Shown: one piece after another, positions 5,508-5,814 of the stretch
Numbering within the stretch: position 1 is the stretch's first letter
Layout of the letters: each line of letters opens with the position of its first letter
Assembly: GCA_023139655.1 (NCBI GenBank)
Contig: JAGLNE010000093.1
Span: 1 to 5,814 of the forward strand
Direction: 5' to 3'
Source: Candidatus Parcubacteria bacterium
GTDB lineage: Bacteria > Patescibacteriota > Patescibacteriia > Patescibacteriales > UBA12075
Length of the DNA stretch: 5,814 nt
Translations under genes and position numbers: made by a program
Notes under the pieces: generated by a model
The model's database searches: none
What the model saw: the letters and a program-made list of their open reading frames with translations, nothing else
What the model was told of the DNA's origin: nothing

Positions 5508-5568
5508 TTTTTAATTTTTAATTTGTATCTTGTTTGTATCCTTGTTTCTTGCGTCTTGTTTCTTGTGT
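5508..5568. repeat. Heptamer array TTTTTAA / CTTGTTT / CTTGCGT abutting the nuclease stop
   Basis: On the + strand, 7-mers run TTTTTAA (5508-5514), TTTTTAA (5515-5521), TTTGTAT (5522-5528) and CTTGTTT (5529-5535). After the five bases GTATC come CTTGTTT (5541-5547), CTTGCGT, CTTGTTT and CTTGTGT (5562-5568). The array ends exactly at the nuclease stop codon (5569-5571). It pairs with the neighbouring array: TTTGTATCTTG (5522-5532) with CAAGATACAAA (5494-5504), or AATTTGTATCTT (5520-5531) with AAGATACAAATT (5481-5492). A minus-strand transcript leaving the nuclease gene could thus form a hairpin that might act in termination. Confidence 0.85.
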
Positions 5569-5814
5569 TTACACTTTCCTATACTCACAAATATCTTTAA
5601 AATCACAATACTTGCATAACATGCTTGGTTTGGGAATGAATTTGCCTGTCCGAGCAGACTCTTCAATGCCGTGAATACGCTCAATAATTTTCTCCTCCAT
5701 ATTTCTAAGCTCTTTATCAGTACCGACAAAATTTACTTCACTATTATCATTCAAATAATAAAACTGCATATTATGGATCTTTTTATCCATTGCCTGCCCG
5801 GCTGCCATTTGATA
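5569..5814 (-). CDS. PD-(D/E)XK nuclease family protein (RecB/AddB/Cas4-like), C-terminal part only
   Basis: This frame is open to the window edge; 81 codons and a TAA stop (5571-5569) are visible, so the true start lies outside and the ATG at 5808 is internal. The visible start YQMAAGQAMDKK resembles the helix after the catalytic core of PDDEXK_1 nucleases, where a Q/Y pair precedes an Ala-rich helix. It is followed by a beta-strand segment MQFYYLNDNSEVNFV typical of these enzymes. The C-terminus carries CKYCDFKDIC, a CxxC-x5-C cluster (Cys codons at 5616-5614, 5607-5605 and 5589-5587). In AddB and Cas4 such cysteines, with one more upstream, hold a 4Fe-4S cluster that stabilises the nuclease fold. 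The protein could be a free RecB-like exonuclease or the tail of a UvrD/AddA-type helicase-nuclease; the window cannot tell which. The catalytic Asp, Glu and Lys residues are not visible here. Confidence 0.8.
   Translation of the reverse strand, partial: YQMAAGQAMDKKIHNMQFYYLNDNSEVNFVGTDKELRNMEEKIIERIHGIEESARTGKFIPKPSMLCKYCDFKDICEYRKV

Noticed and set aside
5443..5568. A CRISPR array
   Set aside because: The repeats are 7-14 bp, contiguous and degenerate, with no unique spacers and no cas genes. The Cas4-like cysteine motif of the neighbouring gene is shared by many RecB-type nucleases.
5511..5729. A minus-strand frame of 72 codons overlapping the nuclease end
   Set aside because: It is out of phase with the frame carrying the CxxC-x5-C motif and ends inside the repeat array.

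Overview
The window looks like a piece of a Patescibacteria (Candidate Phyla Radiation, Parcubacteria-like) genome. This placement is an inference. It rests on compact same-strand genes, small membrane proteins of a type often seen in that group, short AT-rich gaps full of short repeats, and starts without Shine-Dalgarno sequences. TAA ends four genes and TGA ends one, so this is not one of the lineages that read TGA as glycine. Every credible gene lies on the minus strand, so transcription runs from position 5814 towards position 1.

In transcription order the window holds: the last 81 codons of a PD-(D/E)XK (RecB/AddB/Cas4-like) nuclease with Fe-S type cysteines (5814-5569); a repeat-filled gap containing a promoter candidate; a 125-residue four-helix membrane protein of unknown function (5405-5028); a 210-base gap made of a heptamer array and a MITE-like inverted repeat; pheS (4817-3714); a NIF3/DUF34 dinuclear-metal protein (3676-2909); pheT (2856-412); and, cut by the window edge, a small membrane-anchored coiled-coil protein (288-1). 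PheS and PheT assemble into phenylalanyl-tRNA synthetase (alpha2beta2), which charges and proofreads Phe-tRNA. A NIF3-family gene separates the two subunit genes.

Two things stand out. First, pheS carries an in-frame palindromic repeat of the CCCTCTCC...GGAGAGGG type. It adds roughly 30 residues to a loop of the catalytic domain, like the protein-coding palindromic elements of Rickettsia. Second, nearly all intergenic gaps are built from degenerate repeats with the same 7-bp period but different sequences in each gap (ARAATTA, AATTTTG, TGTTRTG, AGATACA/AGTTACA, CTTGTTT/CTTGCGT, ATTCGCG/GAATTCG). Several arrays abut or overlap the stop codon of the upstream gene, fold into long hairpins, or appear to supply promoter -35 elements.

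No stretch over 300 bases lacks a gene. The largest gaps are 4818-5027 (210 bases) and 5406-5568 (163 bases), both described below. No tRNA, rRNA, CRISPR array or transposase gene was seen.
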